From CAVSUZ01 sp963834715 (lineage in GTDB: Bacteria > Pseudomonadota > Alphaproteobacteria > Acetobacterales > Acetobacteraceae): a stretch of 64,000 nucleotides of DNA. The position numbers and the translations under genes were made by a program. This document shows positions 9,404-18,228 of the stretch, piece after piece. The notes under the pieces are model-generated. The model did no database searches, was not told the DNA's origin, and worked only from the letters and a program-made list of their open reading frames with translations. The stretch is taken from contig CAWIDE010000035.1 of assembly GCA_963834715.1 (NCBI GenBank), forward strand, positions 62,001 to 126,000, given 5' to 3'. Each line of letters starts with the position of its first letter. Positions within the stretch are counted from its first letter, which is position 1.

Positions 9404-9878
9404 TCCTTGACGCTCCCTCCCTCCCCCGCAACAGTCCCGCCCCAACAATACCCCCGGGAGGAAACCCATGCGCAACTTCTCACGCCGCACCGTCATCACC
9501 TCAACCGGCATCCTCGCCGCCGGCATCCGCCCCGGCTTCGCGGCCGGGCCGCGCCTCGCCTACCTCACCCCCGGCCTCGACCTCCCCTTCTGGCGCATTC
9601 TCGCCAAGGGTATCGACGACGAGGCCAAGGCCGCCGGCGGCTCCTCGACCGCCTACGACAGCCACAACAGCGCCCAGACCCAGATTACGAACGCTCAGGA
9701 CGCCATCGCGCGCCGGGTCGATGGCATCATCATCTCCCCCACCGACAGCTCAACTGCGCCCGCCGTTCTCGCGGCCGCTAAACGAGCCAACATCCCAGTG
9801 GTCATTGCCGATATCGGCACGACCTCCGGCGAATACGTCTCGTTTATTATTTCCGATAACTACCAGGGCGCGTACGGC
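9404..9878 (+). repeat. Direct repeat, copy B (leader and 5' part of the intact binding-protein gene)
   Basis: Partner of 2026-2504 in the same orientation. The shared block starts at TCCTTGACG in the leader and includes the ribosome site. It runs through the first roughly 137 codons and ends at TACGGC. Near-identity at the 3' end against more divergence at the 5' end suggests either uneven gene conversion or relaxed selection on copy A. Confidence 0.85.
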
Positions 9879-10427
9879 ATCGGTCAGGCGCTGGCCAACG
9901 CAATGAAGGCCAAGGGCTGGCAGACCGGCACGGTGGGCTTGGTTACCATTTCGCTTGCCCGGAACAACGGCAAGGCGCGCACCACCGGTTTCAGGAAGGC
10001 CATGAGCGAGGCTGGCATCAAGGAGGCGGCGTTATCTCAGATGCAGAGCTACACCTCTGACGAGACTTTCAGGTTCGTCCAGGACATGATCACCGCCCAC
10101 CCGGACCTGCGTGGCCTGTTCATCGAGACGGACCAACCGACGCTTGGGGCCCTCCGGGCGCTTCAGGCAGCCCGCAAGCAGAACTCGGTCCTGGTGGCGG
10201 CATTCGATGGCATCCCCGAGTTCGTCAAGCTGATCGAGGATCACCAAATCGTCGGCTCCGGCATGCAGCAGCCCTACCTGATGGGGCAGCGCTCAGCCCA
10301 GGCGATGCTCGACCATCTCCACGGCAAGACCCCGCCAAAGCAGATCCTGGTTCCCATCGAGGTCGTCACCAGCGACAACATCAAACAAGTGCTGCCCACC
10401 ATCACCAAAACCGTCTTCGGCGAGTAA
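9468..10427 (+). CDS. Sugar ABC transporter substrate-binding protein
   Basis: A 319-residue type I periplasmic-binding protein (ribose/xylose class). A twin-Arg signal-like start (SRRTVITSTGILAAG) is followed by lobe I with YLTPGLDLPFWRIL and GSSTAYDSHNSAQTQ. The hinge-proximal SPTDSST motif and lobe II with AFDGIPEFVKLIED come next. It should capture a sugar in the periplasm and deliver it to the permease at 12294. The start ATG has a GGGAGGAAA ribosome site. It is the first gene of a tightly packed operon and the intact parent of the fragment at 2088. The sugar cannot be read from the sequence; nearby fucD makes a fucose- or sugar-acid-related ligand a guess only. Confidence 0.85.
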   Translation: MRNFSRRTVITSTGILAAGIRPGFAAGPRLAYLTPGLDLPFWRILAKGIDDEAKAAGGSSTAYDSHNSAQTQITNAQDAIARRVDGIIISPTDSSTAPAVLAAAKRANIPVVIADIGTTSGEYVSFIISDNYQGAYGIGQALANAMKAKGWQTGTVGLVTISLARNNGKARTTGFRKAMSEAGIKEAALSQMQSYTSDETFRFVQDMITAHPDLRGLFIETDQPTLGALRALQAARKQNSVLVAAFDGIPEFVKLIEDHQIVGSGMQQPYLMGQRSAQAMLDHLHGKTPPKQILVPIEVVTSDNIKQVLPTITKTVFGE

Positions 10428-10431
10428 CCTT

Positions 10432-12297
10432 CTGCTCGAACTCACCGACATCTGGAAACGGTTCGGCGCGACTCTGGCCCTGACTGGAGTCGCCTTCGAG
10501 CTCGGCGCCGGCGAGGTTCACGCCCTTGTCGGCGCCAACGGGGCCGGCAAATCGACCCTCTCCCGCATCATCTCCGGTCACATCCCACCCGACCGGGGAA
10601 GGATGCTGCTGGACGGCCGGGAAATCCGCCATGCTGGCTCGCGTGAGGCGATTCGCAGTGGCATCGCGATGGTCACGCAGGAAACCTCGCTGGCCCCGGA
10701 CATGACAGTGCTGGAGAACATCATGCTCCCGCGCCTCGGCATGCCCGGGCGGGTCCGCTGGCAGGCACTGCGAGAGCAGGGACGGCGGATTATTCGGGAT
10801 TTGGGTGAGGAAGGGAACCTGCGGGTGGATGCGCAGGTGCGCGATCTCTCCATCGGGCAACGCCAGTTGGTGGAAATCGCCAAGGCCCTAGCCCTCGACA
10901 GCCGCATTATCATTTTCGACGAGCCGACGGCCTCACTGTCGCTGCATGAAAGCGAGCAGCTGTTCGACATCATGCGGCGGCTGGCCGCGAACGGGCATGG
11001 GCTGATTTTCGTTTCCCACCGCTTGGAGGAGATTTTCGCCGTCACCGATCGCGTGACCGTCCTGCGTGAAGGCAAAGTGGTGGCGCAGGGCGTCGGCACC
11101 GGAACGCTCACTCAGGGCGAACTGGTGCGCCTGATGGTCGGACGAGAGCTCGCGGACATCTATGCCGCGTCGGACACAGGAACCGGTGCGGAGGGACCTC
11201 CCGTGCTGGCCGTCCGGCACCTGAGCAGCCCGCCCAAGGTGAGGGATGTTTCGTTCGCGGTGAGGAAGGGCGAGATTCTGGGCCTGGCGGGACTTGTCGG
11301 CGCCGGACGGTCGGAGACGCTCGAAGCTATCTTCGGGCTCAGGGCTGCCCGTTCCGGGGACATCATGCTGGGGGACCGGCCGTTCCGTCCGGCAAGCCCG
11401 AGGGAGGCGATCCGGGCGGGCATCGGTTTTGTTCCCGAGGACCGGCGCGTCCAGGGCGTCGTGCCGGATTTCTCGGTCCGGGAGAACCTGCTGCTGGCCC
11501 ATCTAGGTGAGCACCGGGGCCCGGTCCTCGGGTATGCCGAGCGGACCGAGGCCATCCGCAAGCTCCTCGATCTGCTGGAGCTTCCGGCTCACCGTCTGCT
11601 CGATGCCAATATGCTCACCTTCTCCGGTGGCATGCAGCAGAAGATCATCCTGGCACGCTGGCTGTTGCTGGAACCCAAGGTGCTGCTGCTCGACGAGCCG
11701 ACCCGGGGCGTGGATATCGGGACACGGCGCAGCATCTACGCTCTGCTGCGGCGGATCGCGGCACAAGGCGTCGCTTGCGTGGTAGTCTCCTCGGATTTCG
11801 AGGAGGTTATCGGACTGGCGGACCGCGTGGTGGTGCTCAGCGATGGGGTCACCGTGACTGACATCCCGGCCGGCTTTCTGGACATCGAGAAGCTGGCAAT
11901 GTTTGCGGCGCCGCGCAGTTCCGCCCAGCGGACGCACACGGTTCTGGAGTCGCTGGTGCAGACCTATGGCGGCGTGGCGTACTGGATCGCGATAAACTCG
12001 GGGCGGGTCTATTGCTTCGATCGAGTTGGCGATGACCCGGCGGCTGATCCGGGCTTCGCGGGCGGGAGCTTTCCTCTGATAGAAGCGACGGCTATCCACG
12101 ATGCGCTGACCATGGCAAGCGACGGCGTGATCCACGACGGCGGACGTTCGAGCCTGCTGATGCCCATCCATGGCCGCCGCGGGCACAGCCTGGGACTTGT
12201 CGGGCTGACGATGGGGCGCGTTCCGGCAGGATTCGATCCCGTGGCGGTGCACGCGGAGATTGCCGGTGCCCTGTCCGCCCCCGCCGAGGCGGCATGA
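10432..12297 (+). CDS. Sugar ABC transporter ATP-binding protein with extra C-terminal GAF-like domain
   Basis: Two fused ABC domains. The first has Walker A VGANGAGKST, signature LSIGQRQLVEIAKAL and Walker B IIIFDEPTA. The second has a degenerate Walker A (GLVGAGRSET), signature FSGGMQQKIILARWL and VLLLDEPTRGVD. This is the usual RbsA/XylG plan of about 500 residues. About 110 further residues follow from near 11930 (HTVLESLVQTYGGVAYWIA, RVYCFDRVG, HSLGLVGLTMGRVPAGF) and look like a small GAF-type sensor domain. The conserved N-terminus LELTDIWKRFG begins only 4 bp after the previous stop and no ATG, GTG or TTG opens it. A CTG at 10432 is the best start I can offer; the first ATG (10603) would remove Walker A and cannot be right. 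Confidence 0.85.
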   Translation: MLELTDIWKRFGATLALTGVAFELGAGEVHALVGANGAGKSTLSRIISGHIPPDRGRMLLDGREIRHAGSREAIRSGIAMVTQETSLAPDMTVLENIMLPRLGMPGRVRWQALREQGRRIIRDLGEEGNLRVDAQVRDLSIGQRQLVEIAKALALDSRIIIFDEPTASLSLHESEQLFDIMRRLAANGHGLIFVSHRLEEIFAVTDRVTVLREGKVVAQGVGTGTLTQGELVRLMVGRELADIYAASDTGTGAEGPPVLAVRHLSSPPKVRDVSFAVRKGEILGLAGLVGAGRSETLEAIFGLRAARSGDIMLGDRPFRPASPREAIRAGIGFVPEDRRVQGVVPDFSVRENLLLAHLGEHRGPVLGYAERTEAIRKLLDLLELPAHRLLDANMLTFSGGMQQKIILARWLLLEPKVLLLDEPTRGVDIGTRRSIYALLRRIAAQGVACVVVSSDFEEVIGLADRVVVLSDGVTVTDIPAGFLDIEKLAMFAAPRSSAQRTHTVLESLVQTYGGVAYWIAINSGRVYCFDRVGDDPAADPGFAGGSFPLIEATAIHDALTMASDGVIHDGGRSSLLMPIHGRRGHSLGLVGLTMGRVPAGFDPVAVHAEIAGALSAPAEAA

Positions 12298-13286
12298 GCA
12301 CCGCAATCGAGACCCCCGGTCGGCGGCCCACCCCCTACCGCCGCTTCCTTCGCCTGCTCGCCAACCAGATCGAGCTGCGGATGCTGCTGTTGATCATCGT
12401 GGTGATGGCAGGGCTATCGCTGCTGTCTCCGTACTTTCTTACGGTCAGCAATCTCTCCAACGTCATGGACCAGTCCGTCGTCACCGGCATGGTCGCGCTG
12501 GGGCAGACCCTGGTGATCCTGATCGGTGGGATCGATCTCTCGGTCGGGTCGCTGACCGGCGTGACGGGCATCGTGCTGGGCCTGATCAGCCGGGGCCACG
12601 GCCTTCTCGCCGAAGTCATTGCTTGTCTGCTCGCCGGCGGCTTCGCCGGTTTGCTCAATGGCGTGATCATCACCTACGGCCGTGTCGCGGCGTTCGTCGT
12701 GACCCTCGGGATGATGTCGATCGGCCGCAGCATGGCCTACGTGCTGAGCAATGCCAGCTCGATCACCGACCTGCCGCCCGCGATCCAGAACATCTCAAGC
12801 GGCATGGTCGCAGGCCTGCCGGTCGATTTCATCTGTCTGATCGTTCTGTATGCCCTCTGCTGGTGGTTCCTCACCTTCGCTAAGGGCGGTCGCACGCTAT
12901 ACGCCATCGGATCGAACGTGGAAGCTGCCCGCGTCGCCGGACTTTCCATCACGCTCTGGAGCGTGCTGGCCTACGTGATCTCCGGCGCTATGAGTGCGGT
13001 GGCCGCGATCTTCCTCGCCTCCCGCGTGTTGTCGATCGACCCGATCGGCGGGACCGGCCTGGAGCTGGATGCAATCGCTGCCGTGGTCATCGGCGGCGCC
13101 AGCCTGTTCGGTGGCCGAGGATCGATCATCGGCACCCTGGCCGGCGTATTCGTGATGGTCTTCATTCGCAACGGGTTGAATTTGCTGAACGTATCGCCCT
13201 ACTGGCAGGGCACCGCCATTGGCTCGATCATTATCGCCGCGGTGCTGGTCGAGCGGCTGCTGAGCCGCACCCCGGGGCAAAGCTGA
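12294..13286 (+). CDS. Sugar ABC transporter permease
   Basis: A 330-residue membrane protein of the RbsC/XylH class with about 8-10 hydrophobic helices. The conserved segments are ILIGGIDLSVGSL, GGFAGLLNGVIITYGRVAAF and GGTGLELDAIAAVVIGGAS, the last being the loop that contacts the ATPase. It would form the channel for the sugar bound by the 9468 product. Its ATG overlaps the ATPase stop (ATGA), indicating translational coupling. The next gene starts within its last codons. Confidence 0.92.
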   Translation: MSTAIETPGRRPTPYRRFLRLLANQIELRMLLLIIVVMAGLSLLSPYFLTVSNLSNVMDQSVVTGMVALGQTLVILIGGIDLSVGSLTGVTGIVLGLISRGHGLLAEVIACLLAGGFAGLLNGVIITYGRVAAFVVTLGMMSIGRSMAYVLSNASSITDLPPAIQNISSGMVAGLPVDFICLIVLYALCWWFLTFAKGGRTLYAIGSNVEAARVAGLSITLWSVLAYVISGAMSAVAAIFLASRVLSIDPIGGTGLELDAIAAVVIGGASLFGGRGSIIGTLAGVFVMVFIRNGLNLLNVSPYWQGTAIGSIIIAAVLVERLLSRTPGQS

Positions 13287-14143
13287 TCTGCGTCATTGGT
13301 GCTTCGGGCCGCAGCGGCCTCGCGCTCTGCCGCAGCTTGCGGGGCGATGGCGTGCCGTTCGTGCCCGTGGTCCGGGACCTTTCTCGCTGGCCGGGACCGG
13401 AGGATGCCCGGCTGACGGACGTTACGGATCACCCCCGGCTGCATAGCGCGCTGGATGGCGCGAGCTGGGTCGTGAATTGTACCCATGCGCGGTACACCGG
13501 CGCGGTGCTGACGGCAGCGCCGCCAGGGGCGCGCTTTGTATTCTTGGGCAGTACGAGGAAGTTCACCCGCTGGCCCGATGCCCACGCCACGGGCGTCATC
13601 GAGGGCGAGACCGCCTTCCTCGGTTCCGGCCGCGCCGGTGTGATGCTGCACCCGACCATGATTTACGGGGTCGAGGGCGAGAACAACGTGCAACGGCTGG
13701 CGCGACTGCTGCGGTGGCTGCCCGTGGTGCCGCTGCCGGGCGGCGGGAGGGCGCTGGTGCAGCCGATCTACCAGGACGACGTCACGCGCTGCATCCGCGC
13801 TGTCCTGGCGCACTCCTGGACCGGGTCAGAGAGCATCGTCATCGCTGGGCCGGCCCCCCTGCCCTATCGGGATTTCGTGCAAGCAGTTGGCCAAGCCAGC
13901 GGCGCCGGGCGGCGGCCCGTTGTAAGCCTGCCGGGCCCAGCCCTGATGGCGCTAGCCCGGACCGGCCGCCTGATCTCAGGACTGCCCCGCGTGGAGACCG
14001 CAGAGCTACGGCGGCTTATGGAGGACAAGGCGTTCGATATCGGCCCAATGCGCCGGAAGCTCGGCGTTGAGCCAATCCCGCTGGCCGAAGGGCTTGCGCG
14101 AACTTTCGCCCCCAAGCAGTTTGCCCATCATGCCAATCATTAA
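13283..14143 (+). CDS. NAD(P)-binding, NmrA/epimerase-like protein
   Basis: About 286 residues with a Rossmann nucleotide loop at the very start (VIGASGRSGLALC) and the general outline of atypical short-chain dehydrogenases. Later elements include FVFLGSTRKF, HPTMIYGVEGENN and VQPIYQDDVTRCI. It probably acts on a sugar-derived or other small substrate imported by the operon, but no substrate can be assigned. The glycine loop lies upstream of the first GTG (13337), so initiation must be near 13283. Only a CTG is available there, overlapping the permease stop. The end overlaps the start of the M20 gene by 14 bp. Confidence 0.75.
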   Translation: MICVIGASGRSGLALCRSLRGDGVPFVPVVRDLSRWPGPEDARLTDVTDHPRLHSALDGASWVVNCTHARYTGAVLTAAPPGARFVFLGSTRKFTRWPDAHATGVIEGETAFLGSGRAGVMLHPTMIYGVEGENNVQRLARLLRWLPVVPLPGGGRALVQPIYQDDVTRCIRAVLAHSWTGSESIVIAGPAPLPYRDFVQAVGQASGAGRRPVVSLPGPALMALARTGRLISGLPRVETAELRRLMEDKAFDIGPMRRKLGVEPIPLAEGLARTFAPKQFAHHANH

Positions 14144-15158
14144 CCGTATTGCCGAGTTCCATCCCGAAATGACCGCCTGGCGGCGGGACTTGCATTCCCA
14201 CCCCGAGATCGGACTGGAGGAGCATCGCACCAGCGCCTTCGTGCAGGGCAAATTGCGGGAATTCGGGGTGGATGAGGTCATCACCGGGCTGGCGAAAACC
14301 GGCGTGGTTGGCGTGATCCGCGGCCAAGGACAGAGCGGGCGGGCGATTGGGCTGCGCGCCGATATGGATGCCCTGCCGATCCCCGAAGCCGGCAACCAGC
14401 CCTGGAGGTCGCAAACTCCCGGCGTGATGCACGGCTGCGGCCACGACGGTCACACCGCGATGCTGCTCGGCGCGGCGAAATACCTGGCGGAGACCCGGAA
14501 CTTCGGCGGCACGGTTTACGTGATCTTCCAGCCGGCGGAGGAAAACCTGGCCGGTGGCAAGATCATGGTGGAGGAAGGGCTGTTCGAGCGTTGCCCAATG
14601 GACATGATATTCGGCCTGCACAACTGGCCGGCGTTGCCGGCCGGGCAGTTCGTCTGGGGCGTCGGACCGGTCATGGCCGCGGTGGCCGATCTGGAAATTA
14701 CCGTAACTGGCAAGGGCGCGCATGCGGCGCATCCGAATTCAGGGGTGGATCCTATCGTGGTCTCCAGCGCGATTGTCTCCGCACTGCAGACGATCGTGTC
14801 GCGGAGCATCGAGCCAACGGCGGCGGGCGTGGTGACGATTTCGCAGATCAACGCAGGGCATGTTTTCAACGTGATTCCCGAAACGGCGCAGATGAAAGGC
14901 ACTGCCCGATGGTTCGCGGACGAGGTTGGGGACGCGCTGGAATCCGGGGTGCGCCGGCTGGCGACGGGCATTGCGGCCAGCTTCGGCGCCCGTGCCGGCG
15001 TCGAGTTCCGGCGGGCTTATCCCGCCACCGTGAATGAGCAGGAGGCGACGGCGGTGGCGGTGAAGGCGGCGGAAGCGGTGGCTGGATCGGGGCGGGTCTC
15101 GCCGATGAAGCATCCGACCATGGGCGGGGAGGATTTCGCCTACATGCTGGAGGCTAAG

Positions 15159-17089
15159 CCGAACTTCCTAGCCTCGAGACACGCAAGTTACTGAAGCATC
15201 TATACATTCTGTCTCGCGACCTGTGGATTACTGGCTACAGTTGACGCCGAGGAGATTGAATGCCTTCTGCTGCAGCGGTGTTGGCCTTGTGACGACGGTA
15301 AGGCGATAGTCCGGTGTGATCGCGGTGGTGATGGTGTTGCGCACTACGGTTGCCAGATCGCCGAGCAATGAACGGAAGCTATGCACCGGCAGGCCGTCCG
15401 TGGTGAGCCCTGTGGTCTGCTTGGCGATGGCAGCCGGGGAACGTTGCGCTTCCGACACTACGCTGTCTCGCAAGGCTTCGGCCGCTTCCCTATCGGCGTC
15501 ATCGAACAGCATTGGCGCCAGGCAGGTCCGCATATGCATTCGAGGTAGTAGGCTAACATGCACAGGAAGACGTGGGCCCGCACGCGGTCTGCCAGCCAAT
15601 GATGGACAGGCCTGATCTGCAGATCGACGGTTTTGATGCAGCGAAAGGCCCGCTCCACAAGCGCAAGCGACTTGTAGCTTCGCACGGTCGTGGTGTCATC
15701 GAGCGCGCTTTCCGGCAGGCTGGTGCGCACGACATAGACGCCATCGGTTGCTGCTTCAGCGACGATCTCGGCGGTCTTGCGGGCGAAGCTGAAGACGGTA
15801 TCGGTGATCTCGATGACAAAATGCTTGCCTACCTTGTGCTTGTTGATCACCGCGCCAACCGCGAGTGCGATCCGCGCAGCGCCCCGGAGGGGATTGCGCT
15901 TGCGAGCGACCGCGATCTGGATACGGGAGAGGTCACGTTCGGTGGCGGCCAGCAGATCCTCCCGCTTGCGGGCGCGCTCGACGGCGAGATCGGGATTACG
16001 GCAAACGATCAGGCGCTCACCCGGAAATTCGGGCGCCGTGATACTGGCCAAGTCGCGCTGATCGAACAGCGAGAGTTGCAAAGCGCCGGTTTCCATCAAC
16101 GCCTTGATCGCCGGCGCGCGCAGTGCCGTGATCCAGTCGAAGCCTGCCGATTTAACGTCATTGGTGATGCGTGCTTGGGTGATCATGCCACGGTCACCGA
16201 CCATGACCACGTGGTCGAGATGGAACCGCCGCTTCAGCTTTTCGATCTGATTGGCAAGCGTAATCGGATCGGCGGTATCGCCCTCAAACACCTCGATGGC
16301 GATCGGACAGCCATCGGGAGCGCAGAGTAGGCCGTATATGATTTGCAGCGTGCCCTTCTTGCCGTCGCGGCTGTAGCCACGCTGGGCGAGCGGGCAGCAG
16401 CGGCCTTCCATGTAGCTTGACGAGACATCATATAACACCAGTGTGCCATCGCTGAGATGGCGCTTGGCTAAGGCTGTCTCGATGGCAGGCTGGCGTTCCA
16501 GCAGCCAGTCCAGTGCGGCATAGAGTTCGTCCTCGTCGACCTCACCGAGGCCAAGCATTTCGCCAAGGCTCGATGCAGCCGTGGCGGAGGAAAGTGCACG
16601 AGCGGTGGCGAGCTTGGATGCCGGCTCGATAATGCGCCCGATCATCAGCGCGAGGGCAAGATCACGGTATCGCTCGCGATCGCCGAGCATCCGATCAAGC
16701 CCTATCTTGCGGGCAGTCCCGAGCGCTGCTGCAACGTGCCCGTGCGGCAGACTGCGGGTGATGGTGAACGCATCCCGCTCGGCCGGAATGACAACGCCGC
16801 CTTTGAGAACACCGCGCAGGCCTTCAACGTGCTCGGCGGGCCAATCGGAGAGGTTGCAGATCGTGCGCTTACGGACCTTGCCATCCTGGCGGTAACTCTC
16901 GCGCAGCAGAATGGCGGGAGGCGAGTTCCGATTCGGAACAGCTTCGATATACATGGCAACGCATTGGCACAACACCGCCGCGAGTACAAGTCCAAATTTC
17001 CGGATTACATGGCTACGTTTGGGACCAGTCTCGTGCTTCTGTCCCTACTGTTCCTGCCACTTCACACTCTCCGAAAGAAGGAAGTTCGG
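15159..17089 (-). mobile_element. IS1634-family insertion sequence with 6-bp target duplication
   Basis: A 1931-bp element with terminal inverted repeats CCGAACTTCCT (left end) and the same 11 bases read inward from the right end. The target GCTAAG is duplicated exactly at 15153-15158 and 17090-17095. Family assignment comes from the transposase. The insertion is opposite in transcription direction to the host gene. Confidence 0.9.
15228..16954 (-). pseudogene. IS1634-family transposase, frameshifted near the C-terminus
   Basis: From MYIEAVPNRNSPPAILLRES onward this is a typical IS1634-type transposase. It has DVSSSYMEGRCCPLAQRGYS with the first catalytic Asp, then VVMVGDRGMITQARI, and ERAFRCIKTVDLQIRPVHHW with the Glu. 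After LCMLAYYLE the frame runs into unrelated residues. The expected continuation (HMRTCLAPMLFDDADR, ending QKAFNLLGVNCSQ at 15228) is in a neighbouring frame starting near 15536. One missing base explains the break. It lies downstream of the catalytic core, so partial activity is conceivable. Confidence 0.85.
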
Positions 17090-17257
17090 GCTAAGCGAGG
17101 CGCATATCTGATGCTGGGTGGCGGCCGTGGCCCCGAGAAGCCGCAGTTGCACCACCCCAGCTACGATTTCAATGACGAGATCTTGCCGATCGGTGCGTCC
17201 TGGTGGAGTATGTTGGCGGAGCAAATAATGCCGCGCCAGGGATGACGATCGCGATTG

Positions 17258-17557
17258 TTATTTCGGCATATAGCCGTGCACCCACCAGACATGGCGCGTG
17301 AGCGCATCCATACTGCCAAGCCCGAGCAGCAGAACCAGCCAGAACATCGCCGCAACCGCAAAGCCGCGGGCAACGACCGGCGCTGAGGCTAGGCGCATGA
17401 AGCCGAATACGACGATCAGAACCATGAGGCCGGCCGGCAGCAGGACCACCGGCCTGTTGGGCAGTGCCATCGGCATCGCGCTGATCAGAAATTCCCCTCC
17501 GGCCAATGCCATCAACACCGCCCAGCCAACTCCCAGCAGCACAATTCGACAAATCAC
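17258..17557 (-). CDS. Small membrane protein at the end of the cytochrome oxidase operon (subunit IV-like)
   Basis: A 99-residue protein with three hydrophobic segments (VLLGVGWAVLMALAG, VVLLPAGLMVLIVVFGFM, AAMFWLVLLLGLGSMD). It has the size, topology and position (last gene after coxIII) expected of cytochrome-oxidase subunit IV-like proteins. Its ATG overlaps the ctaE stop by 4 bp. No catalytic residues are expected. The role as an accessory oxidase subunit rests on position, not on clear sequence similarity. Confidence 0.65.
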   Translation of the reverse strand: MICRIVLLGVGWAVLMALAGGEFLISAMPMALPNRPVVLLPAGLMVLIVVFGFMRLASAPVVARGFAVAAMFWLVLLLGLGSMDALTRHVWWVHGYMPK

Positions 17558-18228
17558 GACACTCTCCCGATCAGATAGATCAGCGGCCAGAGAATGAGCC
17601 AGATCACGTCAACAAAGCTCCAGTAAATCCCAACGACCTCAACCGGGGTGTGATAGGCGGCGGAAAAATCCCTGCGTCGCCCCCGCATGATGACGTAGAG
17701 GACAAGACCAATACCGATTGTCAGATGCGCGGCGTGCAGAACGGTGCCCAGCCAATAGAAGCTCCAGAACAGCTTGGCACCGCCTTCCAGCGCGCCTTTT
17801 ACCTTGAAATCAGGATCAAGCACCCAGGTATGGTCGTCGAAATCGAGATGCCACTCATATCCCTTCAGGCACAGAAAGATGACGCCCAGCAGCACCACGA
17901 TCCACAACATCAGGACCATGGCGCGGTCCCGGCCACTCTGAACAAGAGCGAGCGCGGTCGCATAGGCGAAGCTGCTGGTGACCAGAATGCCGGTATTAAT
18001 ACTGCCAATCCAAAGCTGCGCCTCCGCGCTTCCCGCATCAAATCCCGCGATGTTCCAGTAGCGGCAGTAAATCCAGGTCAGGAACAACCCTCCGAAGAAC
18101 AGGCATTCCTGAGCCAGGAACAGCCATATGCCGGCAATCGCCGCATCCGCCTGGTGCTGAATGCTGGCGTACTGAAATTCCTGAGGTATCGTCAGTGCTT
18201 TGGGGGAAACTGCCGGAGCATCAGCCAT
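17554..18228 (-). CDS. ctaE: Cytochrome c oxidase subunit III
   Basis: A 224-residue membrane protein of the COX3 family. Helices contain AGIWLFLAQECLFFGGLFLT (with the conserved acidic residue), FYWLGTVLHAAHLTIGIG and VGIYWSFVDVIWLILWPLIY, the last being the hallmark C-terminal helix. It stabilises the catalytic subunit in the inner membrane. Its start overlaps ctaD by 8 bp and its end overlaps the following small gene by 4 bp. Confidence 0.93.
   Translation of the reverse strand: MADAPAVSPKALTIPQEFQYASIQHQADAAIAGIWLFLAQECLFFGGLFLTWIYCRYWNIAGFDAGSAEAQLWIGSINTGILVTSSFAYATALALVQSGRDRAMVLMLWIVVLLGVIFLCLKGYEWHLDFDDHTWVLDPDFKVKGALEGGAKLFWSFYWLGTVLHAAHLTIGIGLVLYVIMRGRRRDFSAAYHTPVEVVGIYWSFVDVIWLILWPLIYLIGRVS

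Larger units (their letters stand above)
14130..17245 (+). pseudogene. M20 amidohydrolase (hippurate-hydrolase type), interrupted by IS1634-family element
   Basis: The 5' part (14130-15158) carries the metal-binding landmarks of M20D hydrolases: LHSHPEIGLEEHRTS, DMDALPI, HGCGHDGHTAMLLG, QPAEENLAGG, and later MGGEDFAYML. The 3' part (17096-17245) reads RGAYLMLGGGRGPE and LHHPSYDFNDEILPIGASW, the usual C-terminus. Joining 15158 to 17096 gives 392 residues in one frame with TGA at 17243-17245. Such enzymes cleave N-acyl amino acids. In the present state translation leaves the gene after EAK and stops in the element (TGA 15192-15194), losing the C-terminal part of the catalytic domain. It is the last gene of the sugar operon. 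Confidence 0.88.
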
